DNA of 64,000 nt from the NCBI RefSeq assembly GCF_033954835.1, contig NZ_CP121471.1:1916501-1980500 (forward strand), read 5' to 3'. The stretch's first letter is position 1; every line of letters starts with the position of its first letter. The DNA comes from Thiorhodovibrio frisius. GTDB taxonomy: Bacteria > Pseudomonadota > Gammaproteobacteria > Chromatiales > Chromatiaceae. Under the pieces are notes generated by a model. The model saw only the letters and a list, made by a program, of their open reading frames with translations, had not been told where the DNA came from and searched no databases. A program made the position numbers and the translations under genes. Positions 27,996 to 37,638 of the stretch are shown here, one piece after another.

Positions 27996-30901
27996 GTAGC
28001 AGTGGTGGCGGTCATTAGCACCGGGCGCAGACGGCGTTTGGCACCTTCGACCACCACCTCGGCAATGGGGCGGCCGAGGGTGCGCAGTTGATTGAAATAG
28101 GTCAGCATCACCACACCATTGAGCACGGCGATGCCGAGCAGGGCGATAAAACCCACTGAGGCCGGCACCGACATGTACTCGCCGGTGACGAAGAGTCCGA
28201 CGATGCCACCGATCATGGCGAAGGGCACCATGGCCAGGATAAGCACCGCCTGCATCACCGAGCGGAAGGTGGAAAAGAGGATCAGAAAAATCAGCCCGAT
28301 GGCGATGGGCACCACCAAGGCCAGGCGCGCAGCGGCGCGCTGCTGGTTTTCGAACTCGCCACCCCATTCGAGCCAGTAGCCGGTCGGTAAATCGACCTGC
28401 TCGGCAACCTTTGCGCGGGCTTCCTCGACAAAGCCAACCAGGTCGCGCCCGGAGACATTGGCGATGGCCACCGCTAGGCGATTGCCGCGCTCGCGGGTCA
28501 GGGCGACTGGGCCTTCGCCGCGCTCCAGGGTCACCAGATTGGTCAGGGGCACCGCGCGGCCATCCGGCAAGGCGAGGCGCAGCCCTGCCAGTCGGCTGGG
28601 GTTCTCGCGTAGCGAGGCGGGGCCGCGAATCACCAGCGGCCGGCGCTTGCCCTCGCCATAGACAATACTGGTCGGCAGCCCTTCGACCTCGGCGCGCAGT
28701 TGCGCGGCCAGGGTATCGACGTCCAGCCCGAGGCGCCCGGCTTCCAGGCGGTCAATCTTCAGGCTCAGATACTGGGCGCCTTCATTGCGTGGGGTGTAGA
28801 CATCCTCGGCGCCCTCGATGCTCTGCAAGACTTCGACAATGTCGGCGGCGGTCTGGTTGAGCTGATCCTGATCCGGGCCAAAGAGCTTGACCGCCAAGTC
28901 GCCGCGCACACCGGTTAGCATCTCCGAGACGCGCATTTCAATCGGTTGGGTGAAGGCGTAATCCACACCGGGAAAGCCTTCCATCACCCTACGGATTTCG
29001 GCCATCAGTGCTTCTTTGCTGTCCATGCGCCAGTCCTCCATGGGCGCCAGTACCAGAAAGCTGTCGGTCTGGTTCAGCCCCATGGGGTCGAGTCCGAGTT
29101 CATCGGAGCCGGTGCGGGCGATAATGGATTTGACCTCAGGCATTTCGGTCAGAATCGCCTGCTGGACCCGCAGGTCGATGGCCAGGGACTCGTCAAGATT
29201 GATCGATGGCAGTTTTTCCAATTGCACGATCAAGTCGCCCTCGTCCATGGTTGGCATAAAGGACTTACCCACCTGGGTGTAGAGCACCCCGGCGCCGAGC
29301 AACAGCGCCAGCGCCGCGCCAATCACTGGCGTCGGATGACGCAGGCCCCACTCCAGCGTCGGGGTGTAGATGGCCAGCAACTGGCGCACCAGCCAGGGTT
29401 CGCCGTGTTGGTTGGCACCGAGTAGATAGGAGGCGAGTACCGGAATTACCGTCAGTGACAGCAGCAGTGCGCTGCTAAGCGCGAACACAATTGTCAAGGC
29501 CACCGGCACGAACAGCTTGCCTTCGAGTCCTTCCAAGGTCAGCAGCGGCAGGAAGACGATGATAATAATCAGCGTGCCGGAGGTGACAGGGAGTGCCACC
29601 TCGCGGGTGGCGCGGTAGATCAGATGCAGGCGGGGCAGGCGGGCGCCGCGGTGGGTGAGCTGGGTGACGACATTTTCGACCACCACCACGGCCGAATCGA
29701 CCAGCATGCCGATGGCGATCGCGAGGCCGCCGAGCGACATCAGATTGGCTGAGAGTCCGAACTGGTGCATCAAAATAAAGGTGGCCAGCGCCGCTAGCGG
29801 CAGAATGAGCGCCACCGTGAGCGCCGCGCGCAGATCGCCGAGGAAGAGCACCAGCAGCAACAGCACCAGCACAATGGCCTCGATGAGCGCCTTGGACACC
29901 GTATGCACGGCCTTGTCGACCAATACGCCGCGATCGTAGAACACCTCAATCTCCACCCCCTCGGGCAGACCGGGCTTGAGTTCCTCGAGCTTGGCGCGCA
30001 CTCCGGCAACCAGGGTGCGGGCATTGGCACCGCGCAGACCGAGCACCAAGCCCTGAACCGCCTCGCCGACGCCGTCTTTGGTTACGGCACCATAGCGGGC
30101 CAGGGCCGAGAGCCGCACCTCGGCGACATCGGCCACCCGCACCGGCTGCCCGGCGCTGCCGCCGACCACAATGCTGGCGAGATCCTCTAGCGTCTGGATG
30201 GCGCCGACACTGCGCACTAGCAGCGACTCCTCGCCCTCGTTGAGACGCCCGGCACCGTCGTTGCGATTATTGTCGGTGACCTTGCTGCGCAGGTCATCGA
30301 GGGAGATACCGCGACTGGCCAGGCGCGCGTTGTCAGGTACCACCTCGAAGGTGGTCACAAAACCGCCGAGCGCATTCACATCCGCCACCCCAGAGACCGA
30401 ACGCAGTGCCGGGCGGATGGTCCAGTCGAGCAGGTCGCGTCGCTCGGCCAGGCTCAGGTCGCCGCCGATGATGCTGAACATGAACATCTCCCCGAGCGGC
30501 GTGGTCATGGGCGCCAGTCCGCCCTCGACTCCGGCGGGCAGATCGCCCCAGACTGCGTTCAGCCGCTCGGCCACCTGTTGGCGCGCCCAGTAGATGTCGG
30601 TGCCCTCGGCGAAGTCGATGGTGATGTCGGTCAGAGCATACTTGGCAATGGAGCGCAGCATGGTCTGATTGGGAATGCCGAGCAGCTCCACCTCGATGCG
30701 GCTGGTGATGCGCGACTCGACCTCCCCTGGCGTCATGCCAGGGGCCTTGACGATAATCTTCACCTGGGTGGTGGATACGTCTGGAAAGGCGTCGATCGGC
30801 GTCTGGCGGATGGCCTGCCAGCCGAGGCCAATCAACAGCGCCACCGCCAACAGCATCAGCAACCGCTGGGTGAGAGCAAATTGAATCAGGCGTGCGAGCA
30901 T
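27845..30901 (-). CDS. Heavy-metal efflux RND transporter (CzcA/CusA family)
   Basis: The 1018-residue inner-membrane pump uses proton flow to drive metal ions through a tripartite channel. It has the N-terminal hydrophobic helix with TPIDAFPDVSTTQVKI, two large periplasmic loops and about twelve membrane spans. The fourth-span motif reads LGGLAIAIGMLVDSAVVVVEN, with one conserved Asp and a Glu. It differs from the Zn/Co/Cd-type DFGxxVDGAV sequence, so the metal is uncertain. The start overlaps the fusion-protein stop by one base. Confidence 0.9.
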   Translation of the reverse strand: MLARLIQFALTQRLLMLLAVALLIGLGWQAIRQTPIDAFPDVSTTQVKIIVKAPGMTPGEVESRITSRIEVELLGIPNQTMLRSIAKYALTDITIDFAEGTDIYWARQQVAERLNAVWGDLPAGVEGGLAPMTTPLGEMFMFSIIGGDLSLAERRDLLDWTIRPALRSVSGVADVNALGGFVTTFEVVPDNARLASRGISLDDLRSKVTDNNRNDGAGRLNEGEESLLVRSVGAIQTLEDLASIVVGGSAGQPVRVADVAEVRLSALARYGAVTKDGVGEAVQGLVLGLRGANARTLVAGVRAKLEELKPGLPEGVEIEVFYDRGVLVDKAVHTVSKALIEAIVLVLLLLVLFLGDLRAALTVALILPLAALATFILMHQFGLSANLMSLGGLAIAIGMLVDSAVVVVENVVTQLTHRGARLPRLHLIYRATREVALPVTSGTLIIIIVFLPLLTLEGLEGKLFVPVALTIVFALSSALLLSLTVIPVLASYLLGANQHGEPWLVRQLLAIYTPTLEWGLRHPTPVIGAALALLLGAGVLYTQVGKSFMPTMDEGDLIVQLEKLPSINLDESLAIDLRVQQAILTEMPEVKSIIARTGSDELGLDPMGLNQTDSFLVLAPMEDWRMDSKEALMAEIRRVMEGFPGVDYAFTQPIEMRVSEMLTGVRGDLAVKLFGPDQDQLNQTAADIVEVLQSIEGAEDVYTPRNEGAQYLSLKIDRLEAGRLGLDVDTLAAQLRAEVEGLPTSIVYGEGKRRPLVIRGPASLRENPSRLAGLRLALPDGRAVPLTNLVTLERGEGPVALTRERGNRLAVAIANVSGRDLVGFVEEARAKVAEQVDLPTGYWLEWGGEFENQQRAAARLALVVPIAIGLIFLILFSTFRSVMQAVLILAMVPFAMIGGIVGLFVTGEYMSVPASVGFIALLGIAVLNGVVMLTYFNQLRTLGRPIAEVVVEGAKRRLRPVLMTATTATFGLVPLLFASGPGSEIQRPLAIVVIGGLVSATTLTLIVLPMLYRRFGAH

Positions 30902-32040
30902 TATTCGCCGCCCCCACTTCCTTCACCGCCAAGCCAGATGGCCTTGAGCGCTACCGTGCCGCGGGTGGCGATGCGGTCCTCAGGTGTCAATTCAGCGGCG
31001 ATCATCGCCCGGCCATCCTGTTCGCTCAGAACAGTGACGGGGACGGCGGCGAAGCCCTCGGGACGGGCGACGAACAGATAAGCCCGGTCACCTTGGCGCA
31101 CCAGCGCACTGACCGGCACCTGCCAGCCGGTGCCGGCGGCGGTGAGCTGCACCTCAATGAATTGACCCGGCCGTAGCCGACCGGACGAATCTGTCACCTC
31201 GACCCGTACCAGCACGCCCTGATCGCGCTCATGCACCATGCGACCAATGGTAATAATGGTTCCGGGGCGTTCCAGCTCTGGCAGCCAGGCGCGCCCGCCG
31301 ATGGTCAGCCCGGCGAGATCATCCACCGGGACATGCACCTCCAGCCACAGCGGATCGAGTTCGGCGATGCGATACAGCGGTGTGGCGGCAGCGACCGACT
31401 CGCCAGTGGCGACCATCTGCTCCAGCACCACGCCAGCCAGGGGCGCGCGAATCGGCAGGGTGCTGCCGAGTTGGCGGCTGTCGCGCAGGGTGGCGATGTC
31501 GGTGTCGGAGAGTCCGGCAATGGCCAGGCGCTGGCGCTGCTGCTCGACCGTGGTGGTCAACTCGCGCTGACGCGCCCGGGTCTCGAACAGCCGGCGCTCG
31601 GCAATCAGCCCGTCGCGGGCCAGGCGCTGGTCACGTTCCAGCTCGCTGCTCGCCAGCTCCAGCCGGGTGCTGGCCTCCAGAAAGGCGCTCTGCAAATCGA
31701 CCAGCCCGGGGCTGCGCAACTCCGCCAACGCCTGACCGGCCACAACCCGCTCGCCCTCGGCCACCAGCAGCGCAACAAGGATGCCATCCTGCGGCGCGCT
31801 GACCACCCGCAACTGCGGATTGGGCACAGTCACCCGCGCCGGATACCGCCGCGAGCGGGTCTCGTCGGTGCCTTCGGGCGCGGTCAGCTGAATGCCAAAG
31901 GCGCGGCGCTGCGTGGCGTCGATGGGGATGATATCCGCAGCTAGTGCGGCGGCAGCCCCACTCAGCAATGCGGCGGTGAGCGCCAGTTGCGCGACGCGCA
32001 GGTGGTGCTGGGGCCGGAGAGTTCGGGAGTCGAGATTCAT
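30901..32040 (-). CDS. RND efflux periplasmic adaptor (membrane fusion protein, CusB/CzcB type)
   Basis: This adaptor of about 379 residues bridges the RND pump and the outer-membrane channel. A signal sequence (LALTAALLSGAAAALAAD) is followed by a lipoyl-like half-motif pair around a coiled-coil hairpin rich in Arg, Leu and Glu (about residues 110-170), then beta-barrel and membrane-proximal domains. ATG 32040 is chosen because it gives a clean signal peptide; a TTG at 32097 is further upstream. It lacks a His/Met-rich metal-binding tail. Confidence 0.88.
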   Translation of the reverse strand: MNLDSRTLRPQHHLRVAQLALTAALLSGAAAALAADIIPIDATQRRAFGIQLTAPEGTDETRSRRYPARVTVPNPQLRVVSAPQDGILVALLVAEGERVVAGQALAELRSPGLVDLQSAFLEASTRLELASSELERDQRLARDGLIAERRLFETRARQRELTTTVEQQRQRLAIAGLSDTDIATLRDSRQLGSTLPIRAPLAGVVLEQMVATGESVAAATPLYRIAELDPLWLEVHVPVDDLAGLTIGGRAWLPELERPGTIITIGRMVHERDQGVLVRVEVTDSSGRLRPGQFIEVQLTAAGTGWQVPVSALVRQGDRAYLFVARPEGFAAVPVTVLSEQDGRAMIAAELTPEDRIATRGTVALKAIWLGGEGSGGGE

Positions 32041-32104
32041 GGCAGCCGTGGTTTCGAGTTGGAGTGATGGGTTCGAACCGGGAGTATCGGACGTCAAAAT
32101 AGGA

Positions 32105-33328
32105 CTATTCCGGCACCACTCCCAACGCCTGATTCAAACGCGCGGCGGCGCGTTCGCGCTCCAGCCGGCGCAGCGCCAGTGTCAGATCGGCCAGGCGCGC
32201 CTGCTCGCGGGCGCGCAGCAGGCGGTTTAAATCCAGTTCGCCAAGTGAGAAGGCGCGCTCGGTCAGCTTGAGTGTCCGCGCGCTGGTCTGTTGCTGGCGC
32301 TCGGCCACGGCCAGCGCCTCGCCCGAACCGCGCCAGGCTAGCTCCGCCTCGGTCAGCGCCTGTTGCACCGCGCGCCGCGCTTGCAGTTGATCAACCTCGG
32401 CGGAGGTCAGTTCACGCTCGGCTGCGGCCAGATCCGGGGCATGCAGACGTTGCAACGACCAGGGCAGGCTGACCTCCAGTTGCAGTGCCTCGTCGGTGCT
32501 CATGCCGCGCGCATCACGCGCTTGCTTGACCCCGACACTCAGCAGCGGCTGGCCGAAGCGGTCGCGGCGCGCGCGCTCGCGCCCGGCGCGCGCCTGCCCG
32601 GTCATGGCCGTGGCCCGCAGCAGGGCGGGATGGGACTCATCCAGCGCGCGCGTCTCGGGCAGGGTCTCGCGCAGCGGCTGCGGCAAGTCATCCAGACCGC
32701 TTAACTGCCGGAACGCCTGCATGGCTTGGGTGAAGGCGAGCCGCGCATCCTCGCGCTCGAGCTCCCGCGTCAGACTGTCCTGCTGCGCCAGCGCTACGTC
32801 CATCGGCGCGAGCTCACCGGCCCGGGCGCGCCGATCCATGGCCTGCTCCAACGCGCGGGCACTGGCCAGCGCCTGATCGGCCTGCTTGACGCGCCCCTCG
32901 GCCAGCGCTGCGGCCCAGGCCGCCTCCCGCACCCGCCCGGCCATCTCCCAGCGGCGCCAATGAGCATCGCTGTCGGCCTGGGCGGACAGTGCCTGGGCCT
33001 GAGCGCGTCGCGCCGCCGGCTGACCGGGAAGCCATAGCGGCAGATCCACCATGGCCTCGTTCTCGAAGGCGCCATCGTTGCTGTTGAAGCGGTCGCTTAG
33101 GGTTTTGAGGCGCAGCGAGGGATCTTCGGCCAGCAGACTGCCCGCCTGCGCGGCCAGCGCTTGGCTCTCGGCGCGGGTCGCTGCGGTCAGGCGCGATTGT
33201 TCAGACAGCGCCAGCGCGGCGCTGATGGTCTCACCCAGGGTCGCGGCTTCGGCGGGGGCCAGCCATAGGACGGCGAGCAGTCCAACCAGAGGTTGCGACA
33301 GGGAAGGGAGGTGCGTGCGTGGATTCAT
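32105..33328 (-). CDS. TolC-family outer-membrane efflux protein (CusC/CzcC type)
   Basis: This protein of about 407 residues has a signal peptide (LVGLLAVLWLAPAEAA) and two repeats of long amphipathic helices typical of OEP channels (SALALSEQSRLTAATRAESQALAAQAG and a late ERAFSLGELDLNRLLRAREQA block). ATG 33328 is preferred; 63 upstream codons in frame show no homology. It is first in the leftward order channel - adaptor - pump - DUF3240. Confidence 0.88.
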   Translation of the reverse strand: MNPRTHLPSLSQPLVGLLAVLWLAPAEAATLGETISAALALSEQSRLTAATRAESQALAAQAGSLLAEDPSLRLKTLSDRFNSNDGAFENEAMVDLPLWLPGQPAARRAQAQALSAQADSDAHWRRWEMAGRVREAAWAAALAEGRVKQADQALASARALEQAMDRRARAGELAPMDVALAQQDSLTRELEREDARLAFTQAMQAFRQLSGLDDLPQPLRETLPETRALDESHPALLRATAMTGQARAGRERARRDRFGQPLLSVGVKQARDARGMSTDEALQLEVSLPWSLQRLHAPDLAAAERELTSAEVDQLQARRAVQQALTEAELAWRGSGEALAVAERQQQTSARTLKLTERAFSLGELDLNRLLRAREQARLADLTLALRRLERERAAARLNQALGVVPE

Positions 33329-33513
33329 CTTCGAGAGTTTATCCGGCCAAGCTGAATTCAAACTGAATGTCTCGCGGAGAGTGTTTCGGGACTGAGGCCG
33401 TCCTGACCTTGGAGCTGTTCTGGCGCCGTTGTTGAGAATCAGTTGCCCTGCACCCGAGGTGTCGAGACTACGAACCACAAGAAAACCACGAAACGCGTTG
33501 CGGCTCAAAAAAA

Positions 33514-34479
33514 TCACGTCAGCCAGTTAAAGCCCCAGCCGACCAGGGTGAAAGACAGCGCCAGCACCCCGGCATAGAGCGCCAGCGCCGGCCAGCGGAT
33601 GACTTTGCGCAGGATGATCAACTCCGGTAGCGAAAGCGCGGCGATGCTCATCATCAGCGCCAACACGGTGCCGATGGCTACGCCCTTGCCGAGCAGCGCC
33701 TCGGCGACTGGGATCACGCCAGTGGCATTGGAGTAGAGCGGTACGCCGAGAATGACGGCGGCTGGCACGCTGTACCAGGCCGATTCATTCAGATGGGCCG
33801 CCACCCAGTCCTCGGGCACATAGCCGTGAAAGAGTGCGCCGAGGCCAATGCCAATCAGCACCCATTTCCACAGCCGGCGCAGAATCTCGCGCACCTCGCC
33901 CAAGGCGTAACGGTGGCGACCGGCGAGCGAGGTATCCGGTGTTTGCGTCTGCGCCTCGCCGACCTGAATTTTCCACACATAATCCTCGACCCAGCGCTCG
34001 GGGCGGAAGCGCTCCATTGCCAGGCCGCCAAACCAGGCGACCAGCAATCCGGCGCCGACATAGAGCAGGGTCAGCTTCCAGCCGAGCAGGCCGATCAGGA
34101 TGACCACCGCGACCTCGTTGATCATGGGGCTGGCGATCAGGAAGGAGAAGGTCACGCCGAGCGGAATCCCGGCCTCAACAAAGCCGATGAACAGCGGCAC
34201 CGAGGAACAGGAGCAGAAAGGCGTGATGGCGCCGAGACCAATGGCACTCGCGCGCGCCGCCCACACTGGCTTGCCACGCACATAGGCGCGCACCTTCTCC
34301 GGGGACATGAGCGCACGCAGTAGGCCCATCAGATAGATCACCAGCACCAGCATGGCGAAGATCTTGGCGGTGTCCATGACGAAAAACTGCACCGCCGCGC
34401 CCAAGTGAGACTCGGGCGCCAAGCCAAGGAGGTCATAGGCGATGACATTGCCCAGGGTGACGAAAGGTCCTTCAGCCAT
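33514..34479 (-). CDS. arsP: Permease of the ArsP / DUF318 family
   Basis: The 321-residue membrane protein carries the family signature TPFCSCSSVPLFIGF with cysteines at residues 89 and 91, then SPMINEVAVVIL and a second half with VPLYSNATGVIPVAEALL. ArsP proteins export trivalent organoarsenicals such as methylarsenite. Assignment to arsenic rather than another substrate is supported by the neighbours arsJ, GAPDH and arsR. ATG 34479 is chosen at the homology start. It overlaps the end of arsJ by eight bases. Confidence 0.85.
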   Translation of the reverse strand: MAEGPFVTLGNVIAYDLLGLAPESHLGAAVQFFVMDTAKIFAMLVLVIYLMGLLRALMSPEKVRAYVRGKPVWAARASAIGLGAITPFCSCSSVPLFIGFVEAGIPLGVTFSFLIASPMINEVAVVILIGLLGWKLTLLYVGAGLLVAWFGGLAMERFRPERWVEDYVWKIQVGEAQTQTPDTSLAGRHRYALGEVREILRRLWKWVLIGIGLGALFHGYVPEDWVAAHLNESAWYSVPAAVILGVPLYSNATGVIPVAEALLGKGVAIGTVLALMMSIAALSLPELIILRKVIRWPALALYAGVLALSFTLVGWGFNWLT

Positions 34480-35818
34480 CTGTGTGGGCCTCTGCTGTTG
34501 ATGTAGCTCCAGCCACGGTGGGTAAAGGCAAGGAGAGCGCAAAGGCCGCGAGCACAAAACCCGCCGACCACCACAGGCAGCCCGTCAACCCCTGTGTTTG
34601 ATAGATGAGTCCCGAGAGTACTGTCCCGATCAGCCGTCCGCCGGCATTGGCCATGTAGTAGAAACCGACATTCATCGAGACTTTTTGGAAATCCGAGTAG
34701 GCCAGAATCAGATAGGAGTGCAGTGCCGAGTTGATGGCGAAGACAATACCAAAAAGCACCAGGCCGACAATCAGGATATCCCCCTGAAGTTGACCCGTGG
34801 TGAGTGTTGCGAGCCAGCTCAAATCCAGCCCCGAACGCGCGGCGAACGACTCAGCCAGCTTGGGGAACTTGTCCGGCCCATGGATCATCGCCAATGCCAT
34901 GGCGGCCGGGATCAGCGCCAGCACCAGCGCCCAGCCGCGCGCCGAGGCGCCACCCGGACCCGCGCGCGATACTCGGCCTTCGGCATCCGTCACCGCCCGC
35001 CCGCGCAGCAGCACCGGCGCGCCGGCCTGCACAAAGCCATAGCCAATCACCCAGAGCGCCAGAAAGGCACCGACCTGGGTTGAGGACCAGCCGAGCACTT
35101 CATACAGAAATACCGGCAAGGCCACCACAAACCAGACATCGCGCGCGCCGAACAGAAAAAAGCGCGCGGCCGACAGCCAGTTGACCGCCGGGGTGTTGGA
35201 GAAAACCTGGGTGAATTTGGCCTTCTCCTTGAGCTTGCCGACGCCCGAGGGCAGTAACAGCGCGGTCACCACCAGCACCAGAAACAGCAGGCCCGCCAGC
35301 ACCAAGAGCGCGCCACGAAAGCCAATCCATTGCAGCAGCGCTGCGCCGACGAAAAAGCCCGCGCCTTTGAGCGCATTCTTTGAGCCGGTCAGCACCGCAA
35401 CATAGTTAAACAGCTTTGACTCGGCTCCCGCGCCCTGTCCAGTCAGGCTCTTGACCGAGGCCTTGGCCGACATCTTGTTCAGATCCTTCGCAATGCCAGA
35501 GAGCGCCTGGGCGGTCATCACATAGACCACCGCCAGCCAGCCATCCGGCACTGTCAGCATCAGCAGCGCCGCCACCTGCAACGCCATGCCGATGTGCATG
35601 GTCAGATTCAGCCCGATGCGCGCCCCCAGCCAACCGCCGACCAGGTTGGTGAGGATGCCGAAGACCTCGTAGAAGAGGAACAGCATCGCGACTTCGAAGG
35701 GCGAATAGCCGAGCTGATGAAAATACAGCACCACCAGCATGCGGATGGCGCCATCGGTGATGGTGAAGGCCCAGTACCCGGCCGTCACCGTCAGATAATT
35801 GCGGGTGGCGCTGTTCAT
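34472..35818 (-). CDS. arsJ: ArsJ, MFS exporter of arseno-phosphoglycerate
   Basis: ArsJ exports 1-arseno-3-phosphoglycerate, which breaks down outside to arsenate. The 448-residue MFS protein starts MNSATRNYLTVTAGYWAFT and contains TDGAIRMLVVLYFHQLGYSP, IAKDLNKMSAKASVK and GSKNALKGAGFFVGAALL, all characteristic of ArsJ. It follows the GAPDH gene by three bases in the same operon, the diagnostic arsJ-GAPDH pairing. Confidence 0.93.
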   Translation of the reverse strand: MNSATRNYLTVTAGYWAFTITDGAIRMLVVLYFHQLGYSPFEVAMLFLFYEVFGILTNLVGGWLGARIGLNLTMHIGMALQVAALLMLTVPDGWLAVVYVMTAQALSGIAKDLNKMSAKASVKSLTGQGAGAESKLFNYVAVLTGSKNALKGAGFFVGAALLQWIGFRGALLVLAGLLFLVLVVTALLLPSGVGKLKEKAKFTQVFSNTPAVNWLSAARFFLFGARDVWFVVALPVFLYEVLGWSSTQVGAFLALWVIGYGFVQAGAPVLLRGRAVTDAEGRVSRAGPGGASARGWALVLALIPAAMALAMIHGPDKFPKLAESFAARSGLDLSWLATLTTGQLQGDILIVGLVLFGIVFAINSALHSYLILAYSDFQKVSMNVGFYYMANAGGRLIGTVLSGLIYQTQGLTGCLWWSAGFVLAAFALSLPLPTVAGATSTAEAHTDG

Positions 35819-35821
35819 GGG

Positions 35822-36838
35822 TTAGAGCGCTCGGGCGATAAGATGCGCAATATCGACCATCCGATTCGCATAGCCCCATTCGTTGTCGTACCAGGCATAG
35901 ATCTTCACCTGGGTGTCGTTCACGACCAGGGTGGATAATGCATCGACGATGGAGGAGCGCGGGTCGTTCAGGTAATCGACCGACACCAGCGGGCGTTCTT
36001 CATAGCCCAAAATGCCGGCCAGCTCGCCTTCGGCGGCGGTTTTGAGAAGCGTATTGATCTCCTCGGCCGTGACGGAACGCTCAGCCTCGAAGACAAAATC
36101 GGTCAGCGAGGCATTGAGCAGCGGCACCCGCACCGCATGGCCATTCAGCTTGCCGGTCAGTTCGGGGAAGATCTTGGTGATGGCCCGCGCGCTGCCGGTG
36201 GTGGTCGGGATGAGCGACTGACCGCAAGCACGTGCTCGGCGCAGATCCTTATGGCCCAGATCGACGATGCGCTGGGTGTTGGTGATGTTATGCAGGGTGG
36301 TCATGCTGCCGTGGCGGATGCCAACCTGCTCGTGCATGACCTTGACTACGGGCGCCAGGCAATTGGTGGTACAGGAAGCGGCGGTGACCAACGGATGCCG
36401 CTCTGGATCATAGCGGTCGTGATTCACACCATAGACGATATCCAGCGCGCCTTTGGTCGGCGCCGCGACCAGCACTTTCTTCACCCCTTGGGCGAAGTAA
36501 CCGTCGAGCAATTCCGGCTGCTTGTGATGCTTGCCGGTGGCCTCAATGACGATGTCGCAGTTCGACCAGTCGCCCTCGGCGATGGTCTTGGCCGAGCTGT
36601 AGTGCAAAGACTGGTCGTCGATGGTCAGTCGGTCGTCTTCTCCCGTGCAGGGATAAGGCCAGCGCCCATGCACCGAGTCGAATTCCAGCAGATGGGCGCT
36701 GCCAGCCGCATCGCAGGCGATCTCGTTGATGCGGGTGATACCCAGCGCCCCTTCTCCCTCACCCAGCCGCCCCCAGGCCGCGCGCAACGCGAGCCGCCCC
36801 ATGCGACCGAACCCGTTGATGCCAATGCTGACGGTCAT
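35822..36838 (-). CDS. Arsenate-associated glyceraldehyde-3-phosphate dehydrogenase
   Basis: The 338-residue enzyme has [16 protein letters not shown] at the NAD site, the catalytic cysteine in [18 protein letters not shown], and [15 protein letters not shown] near the end. In arsJ operons this isozyme uses arsenate in place of phosphate to make 1-arseno-3-phosphoglycerate for export. AGGAGGAAAACAC precedes ATG 36838. It is the first gene of the leftward ars operon after arsR. Confidence 0.93.
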   Translation of the reverse strand: MTVSIGINGFGRMGRLALRAAWGRLGEGEGALGITRINEIACDAAGSAHLLEFDSVHGRWPYPCTGEDDRLTIDDQSLHYSSAKTIAEGDWSNCDIVIEATGKHHKQPELLDGYFAQGVKKVLVAAPTKGALDIVYGVNHDRYDPERHPLVTAASCTTNCLAPVVKVMHEQVGIRHGSMTTLHNITNTQRIVDLGHKDLRRARACGQSLIPTTTGSARAITKIFPELTGKLNGHAVRVPLLNASLTDFVFEAERSVTAEEINTLLKTAAEGELAGILGYEERPLVSVDYLNDPRSSIVDALSTLVVNDTQVKIYAWYDNEWGYANRMVDIAHLIARAL

Positions 36839-36871
36839 GTGTTTTCCTCCTGATTCGCAAAACACTGGTCG

Positions 36872-36911
36872 CGATAATATACGACATTTGTTATATTGCA
36901 AAAAACAGATT
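36872..36911 (-). promoter_or_regulatory. Probable promoter/operator of the GAPDH-arsJ-arsP operon
   Basis: On the minus strand TTGCAA (about 36894-36899) and TATTAT (about 36872-36877) are spaced 16 bases, an acceptable sigma-70 promoter in an AT-rich island. The segment 36892-36911 (plus strand TATATTGCAAAAAACAGATT) nearly repeats at 37558-37577 upstream of the mini-thioredoxin gene. It is a candidate ArsR operator. Confidence 0.5.
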
Positions 36912-36957
36912 TAACGGAGCCGAAAAAAGCGGGCCTACCGGACCGGGGAGCCCTCGC

Positions 36958-37356
36958 TTATAGCCGGCCCCTCGTCAACTCAGGAGCTTGCTGATCCAAA
37001 ACCCCGCCACAACGCGGCGCGCCGGGTCGATTGGCCATGGCCGCCAGCGCCTTGGCATCCTCGCGAAAAGGTGTGGCACCTGCGAGACCTGCGGCTGTTT
37101 CGCGCATGACAGCGCACGCCCAACCCGGCAGATCGGGGTGAATTCGATAGTAAATCCAGGTGCCAGCGCGCCGATCGGCCACCAGCGACAGCTCGCGCAG
37201 TTGCGCCAGATGGCGCGAGACATGGGGTTGGGAAACGCCAATCGCCTGCGTTAGCTCGCAGACGCACAGCTCGCCCTCGCGCAGCAGCAGCATCAGCATG
37301 CGCAAACGGGTATCGTTGGCCAGCGCGGAGAAGAAAGCGGTGGGGGCGATGGACAC
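36958..37356 (-). CDS. arsR: ArsR-family metalloregulator
   Basis: This winged-helix repressor of about 132 residues starts at GTG 37356 just before the conserved APTAFFSALANDTRLRML. Cysteines 31 and 33 in GELCVCELTQ form the As(III)/Sb(III)-binding pair of classical ArsR sensors, and VSQPHVSRHLAQLRE is the recognition helix. A longer version from GTG 37455 is possible; neither start has a clear ribosome-binding site. Arsenite binding should release it from the adjacent operators. Confidence 0.88.
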   Translation of the reverse strand: MSIAPTAFFSALANDTRLRMLMLLLREGELCVCELTQAIGVSQPHVSRHLAQLRELSLVADRRAGTWIYYRIHPDLPGWACAVMRETAAGLAGATPFREDAKALAAMANRPGAPRCGGVLDQQAPELTRGRL

Positions 37357-37557
37357 GGATGTCTTATTGGAGTGTGAAGGTTGAGGTGGGAAGCCTGAAG
37401 CTCGCAGCGGGTCCGGGTTTAGCCGGGAAACCACGATCTGCGAGAGTGCCGCCACCCCAGCGGCCTGTCAACCGCAAGCGCAGCAGACGCGATCACACCA
37501 GCGTTCGCGCAATCCGCCGTGCTTGACGCCGGAGTTGCGCGTATATAGGTTCAACGG

Positions 37558-37577
37558 CATATAGCAAAAAACATATT
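37558..37577 (+). promoter_or_regulatory. Candidate ArsR operator upstream of mini-thioredoxin gene
   Basis: The sequence CATATAGCAAAAAACATATT shares the block ATAT-x-GCAAAAAACA-x-ATT with 36892-36911 near the GAPDH promoter, in the same orientation. It lies 61 bases before the mini-thioredoxin ATG and upstream of arsR on the other strand. Two copies at two ars-gene starts suggest a common regulator. Confidence 0.5.
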
Positions 37578-37638
37578 CATCATCCCCGCGCTGGTGGCCG
37601 CTCGACCAGCTTTTAGCAACGCAACAGAGAATCCTGTT

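Noticed and set aside
32050-32085. GGTTCGAACC resembling a tRNA T-loop
   Set aside because: No flanking stem pairing, no acceptor stem or CCA context; it lies in the upstream region of the adaptor gene.
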